Shown: positions 38,476 to 51,975 of the stretch, piece after piece
How the letters are laid out: each line of letters starts with the position of its first letter
Position numbering within the stretch: position 1 is the stretch's first letter
From: Numida meleagris
Taxonomy: Eukaryota > Chordata > Aves > Galliformes > Numididae
Assembly: GCF_002078875.1 (NCBI RefSeq)
Contig: NC_034412.1
Location: 27,723,786 to 27,787,785 of the forward strand
Direction of reading: 5' to 3'
Length of the DNA: 64,000 nucleotides
The notes under the pieces: generated by a model
Told to the model about the DNA's origin: nothing
Seen by the model: the letters and a program-made list of their open reading frames with translations, nothing else
Databases searched by the model: none
Made by a program: the position numbers and the translations under genes

Positions 38476-41278
38476 TACATACTTATAAGAAAAATTAATA
38501 CAGATTACTTTACTATGCAAAATCAAATACTTTGTTTTTAATGTGGTCAGTTGTGAAATAGCTTTAATAGCTGCAATAATCATTAATAAGCTACTGGTGA
38601 TAACACTTGATACTTCCCTCACATGCTACCTCACTATATGTTAATACCTTAGCCTTCATTAGGTAAAAAATTTTGTAATAGTTATGAAATTATCCAAGGC
38701 TAGTGTTGTATGTTAAAATTTCCATTTTCAAAATATAGTCAGTTTTTGTCGAAACTCACAAGCCTGTATCTGTTTTCTTACAGCTTCTGTTTGTTACTTC
38801 ATGAGCTTTCTCATTTAATGTGCTGTAACCTGTAACAAGCTCCACAGAGTGAAACACACCATCTTCTTTTTAAGCTTTCACACATACCATTCTACATGTG
38901 ATATGCAGAAGTATGCTTCTTCAACCTTTGAATTTTCTTAATTCATCACTTGCAGCTATCTAAACATTTTTAATATCTAGTAGAATAAATGTCAACCCTG
39001 AAGCATATTAGTAAAGCCTTGTGATGTAAGTGGAAAAAATATTATTGCCAATAAACTTTAGCAGATCAGCTCTTAATTGGATGTTACTTTTATGTATTAA
39101 AAAATAGCATCTTATTTGAGCAATTTAAATCCTTCACTGTATCTTAGAGAACAAAAAAGAAAATGTTGATGTTATCTCTCTCTGCTAATTACTGTGTTAT
39201 ATACTGAAAATAGCAATCTGTGGTATATTTCAAAGATGCAGTTCAATGCTGCATACAACCACAAATTATCTTAGCTTGGATATGAAAGAGATTGCAGGTG
39301 TGGTGCAAGAGCATTCAAAGCGTCTTCTGCAAACATGCTCAGGTAAAGTGCTCAGTATCTAAACTGATCCTGAAATTAAGCAATAATTTTAAAGCTGATC
39401 CACTTCTAAAACAGAGGTTTCTGTTTTAAGTATGCTGTCTTTTATATCTGTCCATTGCAATAGAATACTACATAGTAAGGGAGAAAACTATCTTAACAGA
39501 GAGAGATGCTATTAAATCAACTTGGAACATTTTAGCTTCAAGTAAAAAACATTGATTTGTTTTCTCACTGTGTGACACATCATGAAAGCTGGGATAACAC
39601 ACCCAGAGGATAAGCACAGTCATTAGCAATACTTCTTATCCATACATGCTGTTATAGAAATAATAGAGCTTTTGATTGATTTAGATACATTTAGTTGCAG
39701 AAGAACACTTTACTTTGTTTGCTGCTAAGAAGCAATGACTGTTCATGGCACCACTGGAGAACGTGGTTGAGATGAACACATGACTAATACCTACTGGTTG
39801 TTGACACAACTCCTCCTTTCAGAAAGATGTGCTTTTGTTGAGAAAAGAGCCCTGTGCTATCGTAAATTCGCTTTGCACTTTTATTGCTATTATTACCCTT
39901 TCCTAGTTGCAATTCAACCAAACAAATGACTGAGTGATAGCTAAGGAAACAATAAACCTTGTTTTCTGTCAGGTACACTTAGTCAAACAGAAAACACAAA
40001 ATCTTTACACAAGGATAAAAGATATCTAGCCAGAACAGAATATTAAAATGTCTTCAGTAAAATAATGGCCCAAATAAGCCTGTCCAGAGGACGCAACAGC
40101 ACCTATTGGGCCTCAATTCATTCAACTTCTGGCCCACCAGTACAGTTCATATCAGTCACCATTGTATTCAACACAACTGCTGCCATGCAACTAACATTCC
40201 ACTTAGCATCTTTCAATGTAAATACTTCATCACAATTAAAACCATAAGAGTGGCAGACCAAAGAAATGCTGTTCTAAACTTAATTGGTGGCTATTGCATC
40301 ATTAATATCCTCCAAATCCACATATTCTCACTATAGCGCCCCAGTGACAATGTGTTGAAAATTTGATTACTAGCTTTATGAATAAAAGTGTATAAGAATG
40401 TAACAGTTCAGATTTTCACTCATTATTTTCCATCAGCTTTCATTTCCAATTCCTTGACATTCCAGTTGATATTAAAATTAAGCAAACAGCATAGCTCAAG
40501 AGAACACGTAAAATAAGTAAATAAATAAAACAATCACCCAGGCTCTCTCTTACACATGTATTTATTCTTTCCTTGTTTTTTGCCATGCCTGTTTTGGAAT
40601 AAATTTTCATTGACCTACATCTACATCTCACGTGCTTCAGTAAAGCATTGCAGCAGGAATAGAGATGAAGAGATCTGATGACCTAACTAGACTGCTATCT
40701 TCACAAACTAAATTAACTTTCAATTTTACATCTTTTTAATGCTATTTACTTAAAATAGATGAACGCTCACAACATTCATGTCTTCTGTGATCAGTGCTGC
40801 AGATCCCTGGGAATCCTAAACATGGAACAAGAGTAGAATATGTAATAGAAACCTGCAATGCAGATAAGAGGTACACAGCACATGTCAGAGAAGTTTGCCT
40901 TGGAGAAATAACGGAAGCCCAGTGATAACATCTATATTCATTTCTACTAGTCTTATTATTCATTCTAATAAAAGTAGTAATTATTTCTTCTGCTAAATTA
41001 ATGCAATTGCCTTATAGGTAAATCTTTATTTTTTAATATCTTTAATTTAGTGCATAATTGTATTCTAACTTTCTAAATCCATCTTTTCCGTATTGCATGA
41101 AAGTCTGAGAACATCTTTCACTGAAATTAGATTGCCTATTTCTGTGGCATAAATTAACTTATGAACTGGAAAAATATCAATTTAAACATTGTGTTGCACA
41201 CATAAGCAGGAGGATGGAAAGTTATGGAAAGAGAACCTTGATCTTTACTATGTTTCTAGTGAAAGTTTACTTTGAAAT

Positions 41279-41305
41279 ATTTCTAATATTTCTAATATTT
41301 CTAAT
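41279..41305. repeat. 9-bp tandem repeat, 3 units
   Basis: Three perfect ATTTCTAAT units in a row, a minimal minisatellite. Confidence 0.9.
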
Positions 41306-43883
41306 ACTACAGAGTTTTTACATGTATATTGAAATTACTATTCTGCGTATTTGCATCTGTATGTAACTCAGATGAAAAAAAACACATTGTAAAATCAGAG
41401 CCTTTGAATAAGACTTGGAGGCAACATGAACATTTGTACACTTCGTGGGTTGGATGCATAACAACTGCTGTATATGACACTGCTGTGGAAAGGAAATGTC
41501 AAATACTTTTTAAATCATAGTAAAGACAATACTGAGCGGCACTTCTAGCTGAGGTAATTGGAGTGGAACTCTTCCTTGGTGTCATCGATACTTTGTTGAG
41601 CTTTCTGGAAAATACAAAGCTTATCATAAATGTAAGTATCAGATCTTCACTTGAAATCCAAAATTCACTTCAGTCATTGAATCTCAGAGATACAGCTTTT
41701 TGGTCTGATACTGCAGGTGTAACCTCTGACTTTCAAACATTATGTGCACAAATAAATAGGTTAAAATATTTTTTGTGCGTGTGGTTGCTTTTTTTTTTGG
41801 TGGGGGGAGCAGGCGATATTTCTTGAATTAGATTATGTTCATACTAAAATATTTGGCTGTCTTTAGTCACAGCCAGTTACCTGGTACGTTGACATATGGA
41901 CATATTTGCCATCAACTACCATATTATACAGGCCAGAATGAGTCTAAGTATGCAGATTCCCCAGTGGCCCAGCAAAAATAAATTTATGAAGCACCAGGTG
42001 AAACACCATCTGGAAGCCATATAAGAACAGTCTAGATGCTCTTCAGATCTGTCTTCCAAGATCTTCCATCACAGCTTCCCAGACACAATGACAACTGGCA
42101 CACATTTCCGCCAGTTCCTTGGCAAGACAACTTACAGCTAGTGGTGCACAAGAGGATGAACACAAACAAAGCCAGTGTGTGTAGGTCAGCAGGCAGCACT
42201 CCAGGGGAAGACATCATAGGTGAAGGGACAGAGTTTGCTTACCAGTTCCATAGTGACCAAGTGTCTTATTAAATGTGCAGCTCAAGAAGATTTCTACAGT
42301 GGAAACAGAACTTCCAAAAAGAGAATGCCAGAAAATGCGCCGCGTTCCCAAGTTAATTTCTCCTCCTCAAGGAAGGCAGCATTTCACCGGCAAAAGCAGT
42401 TTTACTAACCTTGCAGGTGCTACCAAAATACCTTTGCATGTTCTGCACCTGAGGTGTTACCACTTAAATTTAAGTGTGGGTGAAGGGGAGCAAAGGGAAC
42501 TGTTTCTTAGCTATGCCAGCATGCTTCCAAAAAGAAAAAAAAAAAGTTTTTCAATCCCTTTTTGAAAAACAAAAACATTTTTGCTTGGTTCTTTCAAGGC
42601 TACTGAATGAGGCAACCAAGTAGTGGGAGATTTATGGAGTTTTGTATCAGTATTTAAGTCACATATATATAATATGTTAATAACAAAAAAGGACAATTGC
42701 AACTCTTCAATACTGAAAGAAAATGTTTGCCCAAGCAGTAAAAACCACTTAGGAGCCCTGTTTTTCAGACCAGCATCACCTGTAGTAGATAAATTCACAA
42801 GATGTGGCTAGAGCATTTTCTGAATCCTTTCAGGAAGTATTAATAATTTCTTTCTACTTATGAACAATCATTTAATCAGCAGGAATTAATTAAATAGCAT
42901 ACGTTTTCATGGAGAATTTACACCCTTAGAATTCTCCCAGGATTGTCTAAGCCTTAGAAACTCATTGAACCAAATAGCCTGAAAAGCCAAGTAAACAAGT
43001 TTAGCATTTAAAATAGACAATTAACTTTTAAACTCATTTAAATATTTGTCATTCAGCAAGTTCAAAGTTTCCTGAATAATGCTACTCAGTGAAGAATTAA
43101 TACTATGTCAAGAAAACAAGAAAATTGTACAGACTTTATATGGATGGTGGCAAAAACAAGCATCATGAAATTTTATCTGATTAAAATACAAAAATAGTAT
43201 TCACACTTCACTTTGCATATGCACTTTCTTATTTCATTAGTGTGAAAATTCAGGTTATTGTCTGTGTTTCCATGGATCCACATCTGTGTTTGCATTTGCA
43301 TCAGTAATTTACAAAAGGCGCTTCTTCCAAGTCATGTGCATAAACACCGACTTCAAGTACAAGTTCATACTGAATACAGGCCATCCAAAGGGGCCTACAA
43401 TACGAAACAAATTGTTAACAGCAGACAAAAAGTTCCCATCACTTCCTTAAAAACCTTTTATTTCAATGTTCAGAATAATGTTTTGTCATCCCAGCTGAAA
43501 GATACCAACTATTTTTAAATAAACATAGCCCAATCTTATTTACTAATGGCTCATTTTCTGAAATGTTTGCAAATAACTCAAAAACTATTTTTAAAAAGAA
43601 TAGTTCTATATGCTTCAAAGCAAGCATCTGTCTCGGAGTGACAAGACACATTTTCATGTCTTTTTTTTTTAAATAGAGGATTCTGATCCTACCCATAAAA
43701 TAAATTTACATCTATTAACTACATTAGTAAGCTAACTGGTGACTGCTGTGTATTAAATGCATTGCCAAAGCAAATAGCCCCACAGATTTATCAGTAGTTA
43801 TTTTTAAATCCAGGAAATTACATGGCACCAACGTAAGCCTGGTTCTTTGCAGTCCTGTAGCATTTCAGGAACAAAGTTTTCAA

Positions 43884-43925
43884 GGTAAATATCACAGTTT
43901 TCTCGGTAAATATCACAGTTTTCTC
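43884..43925. repeat. 21-bp perfect tandem duplication
   Basis: The 21-mer starting GGTAAATATCACAG is repeated exactly once at 43905-43925. The identity suggests a recent slippage or duplication event. Confidence 0.92.
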
Positions 43926-46815
43926 AACAGATTGCTTAGACAGCAAAAAAAAAACAACAAACCACACCATGATTTTTATCACTTCTTGGGACACAACCAC
44001 ACGTTTTGGACCTGTGTTCATGATGGCACAAACAAGTACTCTTCTTTTGCCTCCTTACTTAGAGACATATGAACCAATAAGTATTTAAACCACCTGATTT
44101 TAGATTGATGAAATAAATTAGTAAAGTAAAAACTGACAGAAGAAAGAAAAAATCAGAAGCTATGCTATTTCCTACATCATGGAACTCAGTACCAAAAGCA
44201 ATTTTTTGCCAAAAAAAAAAAAAAGGAAAGAAACATCACACTGTCACATATGCAAGACAATCTGCTGCACTTTCTCTAAGTGCATACTACTATACCACAC
44301 CTTAAACTTCCATCTCTGGACTTACTTGCTTTAGCTGTATTTTATAACATCCATTTCTTGACTGAACCTAAAATTAGAGCCCAGCCTTCCATAGACTTCC
44401 ATCAACAGAAATGACTGCATGTTAACTGGGAGACCATTAGAGCAGTCCGAAAGTTATATCATTAAAAATAATTGAACAATACCACAAATACTTAAGCTAT
44501 TGCCCAGCAAAAATATCTGAACATGATAAAAAAATTAATGAAACAAAGATATGAGTCACCCTGAATTGCTCTTTATGTGTAAGAAATGTATTACCTTCAG
44601 GAAAGGTGCATACATAAAAGCGCACAACACTTGCATTTCACTTTGATTCTAGGATTTGGCTGAAATGCAGTCTTCTAGCTTTCAAAAGTTTTGAAGAAAT
44701 AACGACGCCCCACTGAGAAGCAGCATGACGCTACAGTCACATATCAACTGAATCTATAGAAGAAATCTATAGAAGAAACAGGGATACAGCTGACACAGTA
44801 ATTACAAGGTGTACTGTCTCAATCATTTTTGCCTGAAGGTAGGGTGTATTCAGCCAAAGGTCAAAGAATTGATAACGTGCACTTGAAGTGTGCAGTGGGA
44901 GAGTCAGACTTGAGAAAAGCTTGGTACCAAAAATACACCTTTGTTTTATGATCTTGCTTACAAATCAACAATCTGAAAATGTAATGTGCATTTCTATGTA
45001 CTACATAGCATTAATTCTGCTTAGCAATTGAAGACTTCCACTGAGAAATTTAATCAGTTGAACAGAAACCATAAACTAATAGATGTAATTAAGTCAGATT
45101 ACACCAAAAAGAAAACATTTTAACAGGCACAGTTTTTCCACTAAAAAGAAACTTAGGGGAAAATCAATACTTCATTCCAAAGACACTTCCTTACTGCTAT
45201 TTCAAAATACTCTATGTAATTCCTTCTTGTAGAGTAAGATTTACTCCACAACTTCAGACTTATTCTATAAATATAGATGAATTTCTCCTTTCTCTGATCT
45301 TTTAGATTTACAAGTAGTTACAAAACCATCTCTGTAATTCATGATGTAATTTCAAATATTAAGTCCTGGGATGTATTAGATAGCTTCAGACAACTCACAT
45401 GCCCCCTCTCTGTATTATTTCCATTCATTGTATCACTCACTGCAAAACATTATAAGAAATAACAATTTCCAAATGAATGTACCTGAGGGGTTTTATGTGG
45501 GCTTGAATTTATTGCCATTACCTTCTGTCAGGTATGGAGAATAGATAAAATAAAGCAAACCGATTATTCTCTAAGAATTATAACTGCCATACTGCTTTGA
45601 TGCGAATAACGATGCAGCAAATGTTGGGTCTAGTTTAAGTATGTACTAAATATATACTACATAAATGTTCTCTATATATACATTGGCAAAACGTTCATTA
45701 AAATTCAGGCATAGTGAATTCATAGGGTATTAATGTTGAATACCAGTGACAGAGAGGCTGACAGACTCAAAGTGCCGCTGAGAATTCAGAATTACCTCCT
45801 AAACACCCTTCTCAATATTCTGTAACAGCCAAAATCATCATAAAATCTGTTCCATTAATCTCCCCTTTTCTGGTCTTCTACTGACCAGAAGATTTTGCAA
45901 TGCAGAGGAAGCCTGTAGTGAAATTCAGAAAAATCTTTTGATATCTTCCAATTTTTATCCTATGCAATTTAATGTGAGGAGTGAGTAAACATTCCACACA
46001 TTAATACCATTTATTTCTGTAGATGGAGGTTCAGAGGTCCAGTACTTTCATTCATCCTAAGATTTCTTATGTTCTTCTTTCATTCCTAGTTCGTTCTCCT
46101 ATGAAACCCGGCAGTCCAAAATAAAATTTGCAAATAAAAAAGCCACCTTACAGATCCTCTTATTCCTCTGTTCAACTCCAGAAAATTGCTGACAGAAGGT
46201 GACAATCCAGAACAACTCTGATAATTTTGCTCTTTGCTTAGAGAAATACGCAGAAACAAGAATATAGTGGAAAACAAGAAGAGCACTGCCAACAACTAGC
46301 CAAGTGAGAACTGCATACTATCTTGTATTGTTCAAAAGAATAATAAGGTGTATTTAGTGAAATTCATTGTAGGTAATTTGTCCATTGTGGATTTAAGTAC
46401 ATTTAAGTACAAAATATTTGCTGCTAAATATGATAAAACTGTTAGTCTGTTGGTAAAACATAGGTAAAAGTAAAGAAGCTCATCTTCCTTCTCTGTAAGT
46501 CTTGTTCTGCTGATGAAACAGTGCTGTAACACCAACTTGAATACAAACCAATACCTTAAGCCAGCAGTGAATAGATTTTCAGCATCACATATTTCCAGAA
46601 GTCCAGGATTCATTTGACTAGGGTTATTTTTATTGTTTTGAGAAAATGTATTACTGCAATTTATTCCTTCTCTCCCACCTACTCCCACCACCCAAAAGAA
46701 AAAAACAACAAACAAACAAAAAGAAAACAAAGTGATCTGAAAATCAGGTAAAAGGAAATTAACTATTTGCTGACTACTCAGCACGAGATATTCCGTTCGT
46801 GAACTGCACCCTGTT

Positions 46816-47046
46816 TGCAAGGACTAACACCTAGTCCCCGACCATCCTGACGCATGCACACACCAATATGGTGAGCGGCAAAATGGTGTTTATTGCATCG
46901 TTACAAAGTCTTACATATCCTTCCTTATCTCCCTTATCTCTTTGTTCGCTTCGTCAACGCCCACAAGCTCTGGGCAGGGGAGGTCCTAGCGCGTCCCATC
47001 CCGTACCTTCGGTTGCCGCCTACTACAACTCTTGTACATTTATACA
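46816..47046 (-). mobile_element. Short alpharetrovirus-like LTR, probably solo
   Basis: On the minus strand AATAAA is followed by CACCATTTTGCC, then CTCACCATATTGGTGTG, an arrangement very close to the R/U5 junction of avian alpharetrovirus-type LTRs. The proposed ends are TGCAAGG at the left and TATACA at the right (TG...CA), giving about 231 bp. That is shorter than the LTR at 27822 but in the range of small avian ERV LTRs. The flanking bases CCTGTT (46810-46815) and CCTGTA (47047-47052) could be a 6-bp target duplication with one change, which makes the ends tentative. No primer-binding site or viral gene follows on either side, so it is probably a solo LTR. Confidence 0.72.
46889..46894 (-). 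terminator. LTR polyadenylation signal AATAAA
   Basis: TTTATT on the plus strand gives AATAAA on the LTR sense strand, directly before the CACCATTTTGCC block shared in outline with the LTR at 27822. Confidence 0.7.
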
Positions 47047-47052
47047 CCTGTA

Positions 47053-49193
47053 CCAGCTGCTGTCATCCTCCCATAAAAATACTGAACGTGTAGGAATATT
47101 TTTCTGTGGCTGCAGAAATTTTCCCGAGAAGTTACAGGTTTCTGAATGAAACAAGGAGCTGGAACACAACTTGTCTGTTCAGAAACATATTAAAGCATAA
47201 GAAAAGATTAGTCTTTTGCATACTTAAATATGCATTTATAAAAAGGGTACCATCCAAAGAAGGTTTAGGAAAAAGGAACAAAAAAAGACGATAATTTAAT
47301 TAATGATTATTGCCCATATTCCCTTGGGTATTTTTTAATGGTGCCTCAAACCACAGAACTTTAGTGAGAACTAGATATTTAAATACCCTTGATAAAGGGG
47401 GTTTAAGTACTTCCTTTCTTCCCTATTTGTTATGTGTAACATCTTTATTTACCCTGCAATTACCTACCTTTTTCCTATTTTTCATTTTTAAATGAGAACA
47501 GCAGATACCTCACCTCATCCTTTTACTCTTTTTTTTTTTTTTTAAGACCACTGTTGCCAACAATTTTTAGTTCTCCCCGTGGAGAGCAGCAAGTAGCATT
47601 TCAACCCACTCTATTTATTTAAGTTCAAATGGTGAATAACTTCCCTCCACTATACATCACTTGGAGTACACCTCTGAAGAGATTTTTTATTTACTAACTC
47701 AGCCCTGAGGATCTACTTGCTAAGCCATATACTTTGCACATTGCTCTGAATTTCGTGCCATGATTCTTCGTGAGTAACACCAGCTCCCAAAACAACAAGA
47801 GAGGCCCTGAGAACACTTGCTGGCCAAACCTCAGGCTCTACCAAGAGCAGTTCTTTCCCCAGGACAGTGTGGCTGCCCTGTCCTATTGCCCAAGTTGAGA
47901 TGCTTTTCTTGGTATACACCACACACGGCTTTGATGACATTGACCAATATCATCATCACGTAATTTGAAATACCTAGAGAGAGATTAAAATATTTCATTA
48001 GAAAAAAATCATCCTTTGATGTTATGGTCGAGTAATCTTATACTGATGTTCATACCATCTCTGGCATTACACTTGTTACATGCTAGCTACTGAATATACT
48101 TACAGTACACCTAGGTAAAGAAATACCATTCCTTCGCACCAGACATTGAGAATTGCTGCCAGCAAAATACTAACAAGCATTCTTAGATAAAAGAAAGTAT
48201 AGCACTTAAGTTTGATGACCTGCCTACTTGCTTTGTTACACAAGTCTATCTTCTATTTGGAATTTACCTTTGCATTCTGGGAGCTCTGGATAAAAACTTG
48301 TATTCTCTGCTCAAAGCAAAATGAAATTGAACAGATCTAAATATTTTATAGCTTTGTAAGTAAACTTATTTTCTAGATTTCCTGAAGTCTGTAACTATGT
48401 ATGGATGCTGTTGTTAAAACTGCACCCTAGCACAAGAAAAACAGTACAGATACTTAGTATCACCAATTTAATATATTTTTTAATGTAATGGGTATCAAAA
48501 TGATGATAAAGTAACCCAGTTAAGCGTGAAGGCAATTAAAAAGAAAAGCTGTGTAAAATAGCATTCGTATGCACTGGAGATGCTGTTTGCTAACAAAATA
48601 ACCGTATACTAGAATGTCTAGAAAAGTAATCACCTACTGCTGCATCCTACATAAATGTAATTAATTGTATCCTGTAGATTGGACAATAAAGGCCTTATTT
48701 CACTTCATTTCACTTTGCCTTTCAGAATGCTATTCATACTGGAATATCATGAAAAGCAAGAAAATACAAGAAGTTTAAAAATCTGTCTCATGGAGAAAAC
48801 TATGCCAATAGAAGAATAAAGGTATTGTTTTCCATCCTCACTGTGGTAGCTCAATGACTTAAAAAGATACTGGAATTTGCTACATTGAAAAATGTAATAT
48901 AAAACGTGAATAGCATATCTGAAACTATTAGACTCAAACAACAATATAATCAATTTTAGGAAAATATATATTATTTTTTAGGAATGTCTATTTCCAAATG
49001 TGATCAAATCAACAGATCGAGTAGATTCTAAGAGATTTACTGTCAGCAAAATCTCACACAAAAAGATTATGCCACAGGATTTGCATATCTATAATTCAGT
49101 GAAGCTGTTTTTGTTAGCTTTTGAATAGGCCAGATATGCAACATATGTAAAAATTGAAAGCACTTCTTTCATCCCTGAAACGGAGGAATTTCA
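47053..49193. other. AT-rich gene-free stretch
   Basis: No gene or clear repeat is recognised. It contains a T17-like run near 47528-47544. A 75-codon minus-strand open frame at 47713-47940 lies in less AT-biased sequence but shows no recognisable motif. Confidence 0.6.
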
Positions 49194-49625
49194 CAGAATG
49201 TTGAGTTGAAAGGGACCCACTAGGATCAAGTCCAGCTCCTTACACATCAACTTATGAGTTAAACCACATATTTAAGAGCATCATCTAAATGTTTCTTGAA
49301 CACTGATTGTTTCTTGAACAATGCTTGGAGCCTTGAGCGCTTCCCTGGGGAGCCTGTTTCAGTGCCCAACTGCCCTCTCAATGAAGAAATTTCCCCTAAC
49401 CCCCAACCTGATCCTTCCTTGACACAGCTCCATGCTGTTCTCTTGGGCACAGTTGCTGTCTGCAGAGAGCAGAGCTCAGCGCTGCCCCTCCGCTCCCTGT
49501 GAGGAGCTGTAGGTCACCATCAGGCCTCCCCTCAGCCTGCTCTGGGCAGAACAACCCAGGAACCTCAGCCACAGCTCTTAAGTCATGCCTTGTACTCCTT
49601 TCACTGTCTTTACTGCCCTCCTTAG
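49194..49625 (-). mobile_element. CR1 LINE, older subfamily, about 430 bp
   Basis: A minus-strand CR1 copy whose plus strand opens with CACAGAATG, then GTTGAAAGGGACCCACTAGG and AAGTCCAGCTCC. It continues through CGCTTCCCTGGGGAGCCTGT and the TGCCCCTCCGCTCCCTG block, and fades near CCTTAGAC. These blocks match a different CR1 lineage from the copy at 49997-50350, with another 3' UTR and another ORF2 C-terminus. It carries only the ORF2 C-terminus and 3' UTR and is 5'-truncated. A local partial duplication (TTTCTTGAACA at 49290-49300 and 49310-49320) is visible near its left third. Confidence 0.85.
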
Positions 49626-49996
49626 ACGTACACTAATCACAGAATCAACAGATTGGCTAGACTGTGCTTAATGCACCCCAGGACACAGTCGGAGACTTCA
49701 TTTTTAGAGCATGGATGAAGAAAAATCTGCTCTGCTAGTTTTGTTTTTTTTTTCACTCATCAGTGATGGGCCCAGCATAAAGCTCTCTTATTGTATTGTT
49801 CTCTGAGAAAGGACAGCTTGGCATATCAACTGGCTCTGTTTACGGGATATAACCATTGTTTCATTTCTATTTTCCCTAGACTTTTCAGCACCAGTTAATC
49901 CCAACATGATACTTGTCTTTCAGTACTAGTATTCATAGCTATTTAGATGTTGTCTGTTATTTTAACATTATTCTCAGTCTCAGATATGACCATTGT
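49626..49996. other. Spacer between two CR1 copies
   Basis: AT-rich sequence without recognisable features apart from a T-run near 49742-49752. Confidence 0.6.
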
Positions 49997-50350
49997 ATCG
50001 TAGAATCATAGAGTGGTTTGGGTTGGAAGGGACCTTTAAGATCATCAAGTACCAACCCCCTGCTATAGGCAGGGACACCTACCTCTAGACCAGGTTGCTC
50101 ACAGCCCCATCCAGCCTGGCCTTGAAAGCTTCCAGGGAGAGGGCATCCACAACCTCTCTGGGCAACCTGTTCCAGTGTCTCACCACCCTCACAGGAAAGA
50201 ATTTCTTCCTAACATCTAGTCTAAATCTACCCTCTTCCAGTTTATAACCATTTTCCCTTATCCTGTCTCAACATGCCCTTATAAAAATGTCCTCCTCAGC
50301 TTTCCTATAGGCCCCCTTCAGGTACTGGAAGCCTGCTATAAGGTCCCTGT
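49997..50350 (-). mobile_element. CR1 LINE 3' tail, about 355 bp
   Basis: This is a minus-strand copy of a common avian CR1 subfamily. The plus strand starts TCGTAGAATCATAGAGTGG, then GGTTGGAAGGGACC, GATCATCAAG, CATCCACAACCTCTCTGGGC and AACCTGTTCCAGTGTCTCAC, and ends in the GCTATAAGGTCCC block. Two octamer units are kept at the 3' end. It holds the end of ORF2 and the complete 3' UTR. It is the least diverged short CR1 in the window, judged by eye against the common consensus. Confidence 0.95.
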
Positions 50351-51339
50351 ATCAACAGGGTTTGGAACAGAACAAAGCTACAAAACATGTCCTTGGAGAC
50401 CTAAGAATCCAGTATCCCTTACATACACATCTGTAGGTGCATATCCTCACAACACACAGTTCACAAAATAGCGATGAAAACCAGAAGTTGTTTTAAGGTT
50501 CTTATTAAAGATACTAGCAAACTCATGAGTGACGTATAAACATGCAGGACATAAGCTTATTGAGTAGACATTACATATGTTAGGATCAAGGTTCTTAACA
50601 GTACCCAAGTAGTGGAGTTTAGATAATTGGTTAATGAAAACAAATCACCTATTAGCAAGCTAACTAACTTAGTGCTAAATGGAACAGAAACAAATGTGTA
50701 AATCTTCATCTTCTATGCAGCCATATAGAGCCTAGTAAAGCAAAGACATCTGAAAGATTTAAAATCTAAATGAATCTCATGTAAGCTGCACTCTACTATT
50801 GATGAGTCCTTCGAATCAGTTATGCAATTTTGAAGATTTTTAAATATTTTTTTTAACTAAACATTTATGAACTTGGAATATTTACGTATCTGTTTAACAG
50901 GATTTTTCTACCTGTTGTATTTTGCATGCCATCTGTGCTATAATTAATTTATAGTATAATAGAAAGATGATACAGCTTACATTATTATCTTAGGATATGA
51001 ATTTTTTGTTTAAATGCTAGCGATTAATTGGGGTTTAACTGACAGCTGTTTATATGCATTGTTGTTTCTGAGTGTATTATAGCTGTTTTTCTGCTGCAAG
51101 TTACACTATTTATTATCTAGTCTAACAGCGAAGAGTCCAAAAAGATTTTAAAGCATGAGGCAGGACACATTCTTCTACAATAATCCTCCAATCTCTGCAT
51201 TCGTAAGACAAAAGCAGTACCACAATTACAAGAAAGGGATATCAATAGTAGAAGTAGGACAAAAGAAGGAATAATAGCAAGTATTAGAACTTACTACCAG
51301 CCTTGGAAAGCATTTTCATAACTGAACTTTAGCACTGGC
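50351..51339. other. AT-rich gene-free stretch
   Basis: No gene, no recognisable transposon and no long simple repeat. Confidence 0.6.
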
Positions 51340-51975
51340 CTTGGCATGATGTACTGCAAAACACATTTGCGTTGAGACAGGTTGAAGGCAGACACTCTGA
51401 ATTTTTCACAGGAATTTTGTATAAGATGAGCAGGGGAAGATCAGATTTAAAAATACCTTAAAAGTTAGTGTTTTTAGAAAGAAATTTTTCTGTTATATTA
51501 CATAAACTGTTTATTTATTGCAATCAAGAAGTTCATCTTCTTCCAGGGACATGTTTTTCTTCAACATTTATCCTCATTCACTTTTTGCTTCTGCTGCTGC
51601 TGGAAGAACAGGGTCAAAATTTATGATCCTAAATGCAGAGCAGCAATGAAAATATTCCACTTAGGATAAAGAATGGCTGATAGTTATAACTGAAAACAGA
51701 CACCGAAAAACACAATAATAAAATCAGTACTTCAACTAGTAAAGACAAATTAAATGCTACAGCTACATAAAAGACTATGTTAAGTGAAGCTAGCACAGTT
51801 GACACAACCTTAAATCTTAGGTGTCTCTTCAGAAAATTTAATTGAGTAACTGGGTAGAGATTGTGGACTCATGTCACACTTAGGATAAGCTTCAGCACCC
51901 ACCATAAAAGAGCATCAATAGTCTCCACTGCCTTAAGAAGGGAGCTGTACCCATCTTCTTCCTCTTGTAATCACT
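51340..51975. repeat. Unclassified direct repeat, copy A
   Basis: This block aligns by eye, in the same orientation, with 55405-56300. The best-preserved part is 51553-51630, identical to 55825-55902 over 78 bp. The flanking parts are clearly alignable but carry frequent substitutions and indels. Copy A lacks about 170 bp that copy B has between B positions of about 55630 and 55795. On the minus strand, about 30 codons (50-codon scale with gaps) are open in both copies around a LLKAVETIDAL string, but the copies differ evenly across codon positions, so no protein constraint is evident. I do not recognise the family. It could be a decayed LTR, a segmental duplication or a satellite-like unit. 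Confidence 0.8.

Larger units (their letters stand above)
38476..46815. other. AT-rich gene-free stretch
   Basis: No recognisable gene or transposon over more than 8 kb. Simple features are a three-unit 9-bp repeat at 41279, a duplicated 21-mer at 43884, a T10 run near 41792 and an A-run near 44213. The open frame at 46332-46820 (-) is discussed under findings. Confidence 0.6.

Noticed and set aside
51640..51900. Minus-strand frame open for about 50 codons in both repeat copies (VLASLN and NLSLLV-like hydrophobic segments), suggesting a duplicated membrane-protein exon.
   Set aside because: Comparing the copies codon by codon by eye, differences are spread about evenly over the three codon positions, and an 8-base length difference shifts the frame downstream. 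That fits neutral decay, not a conserved protein.
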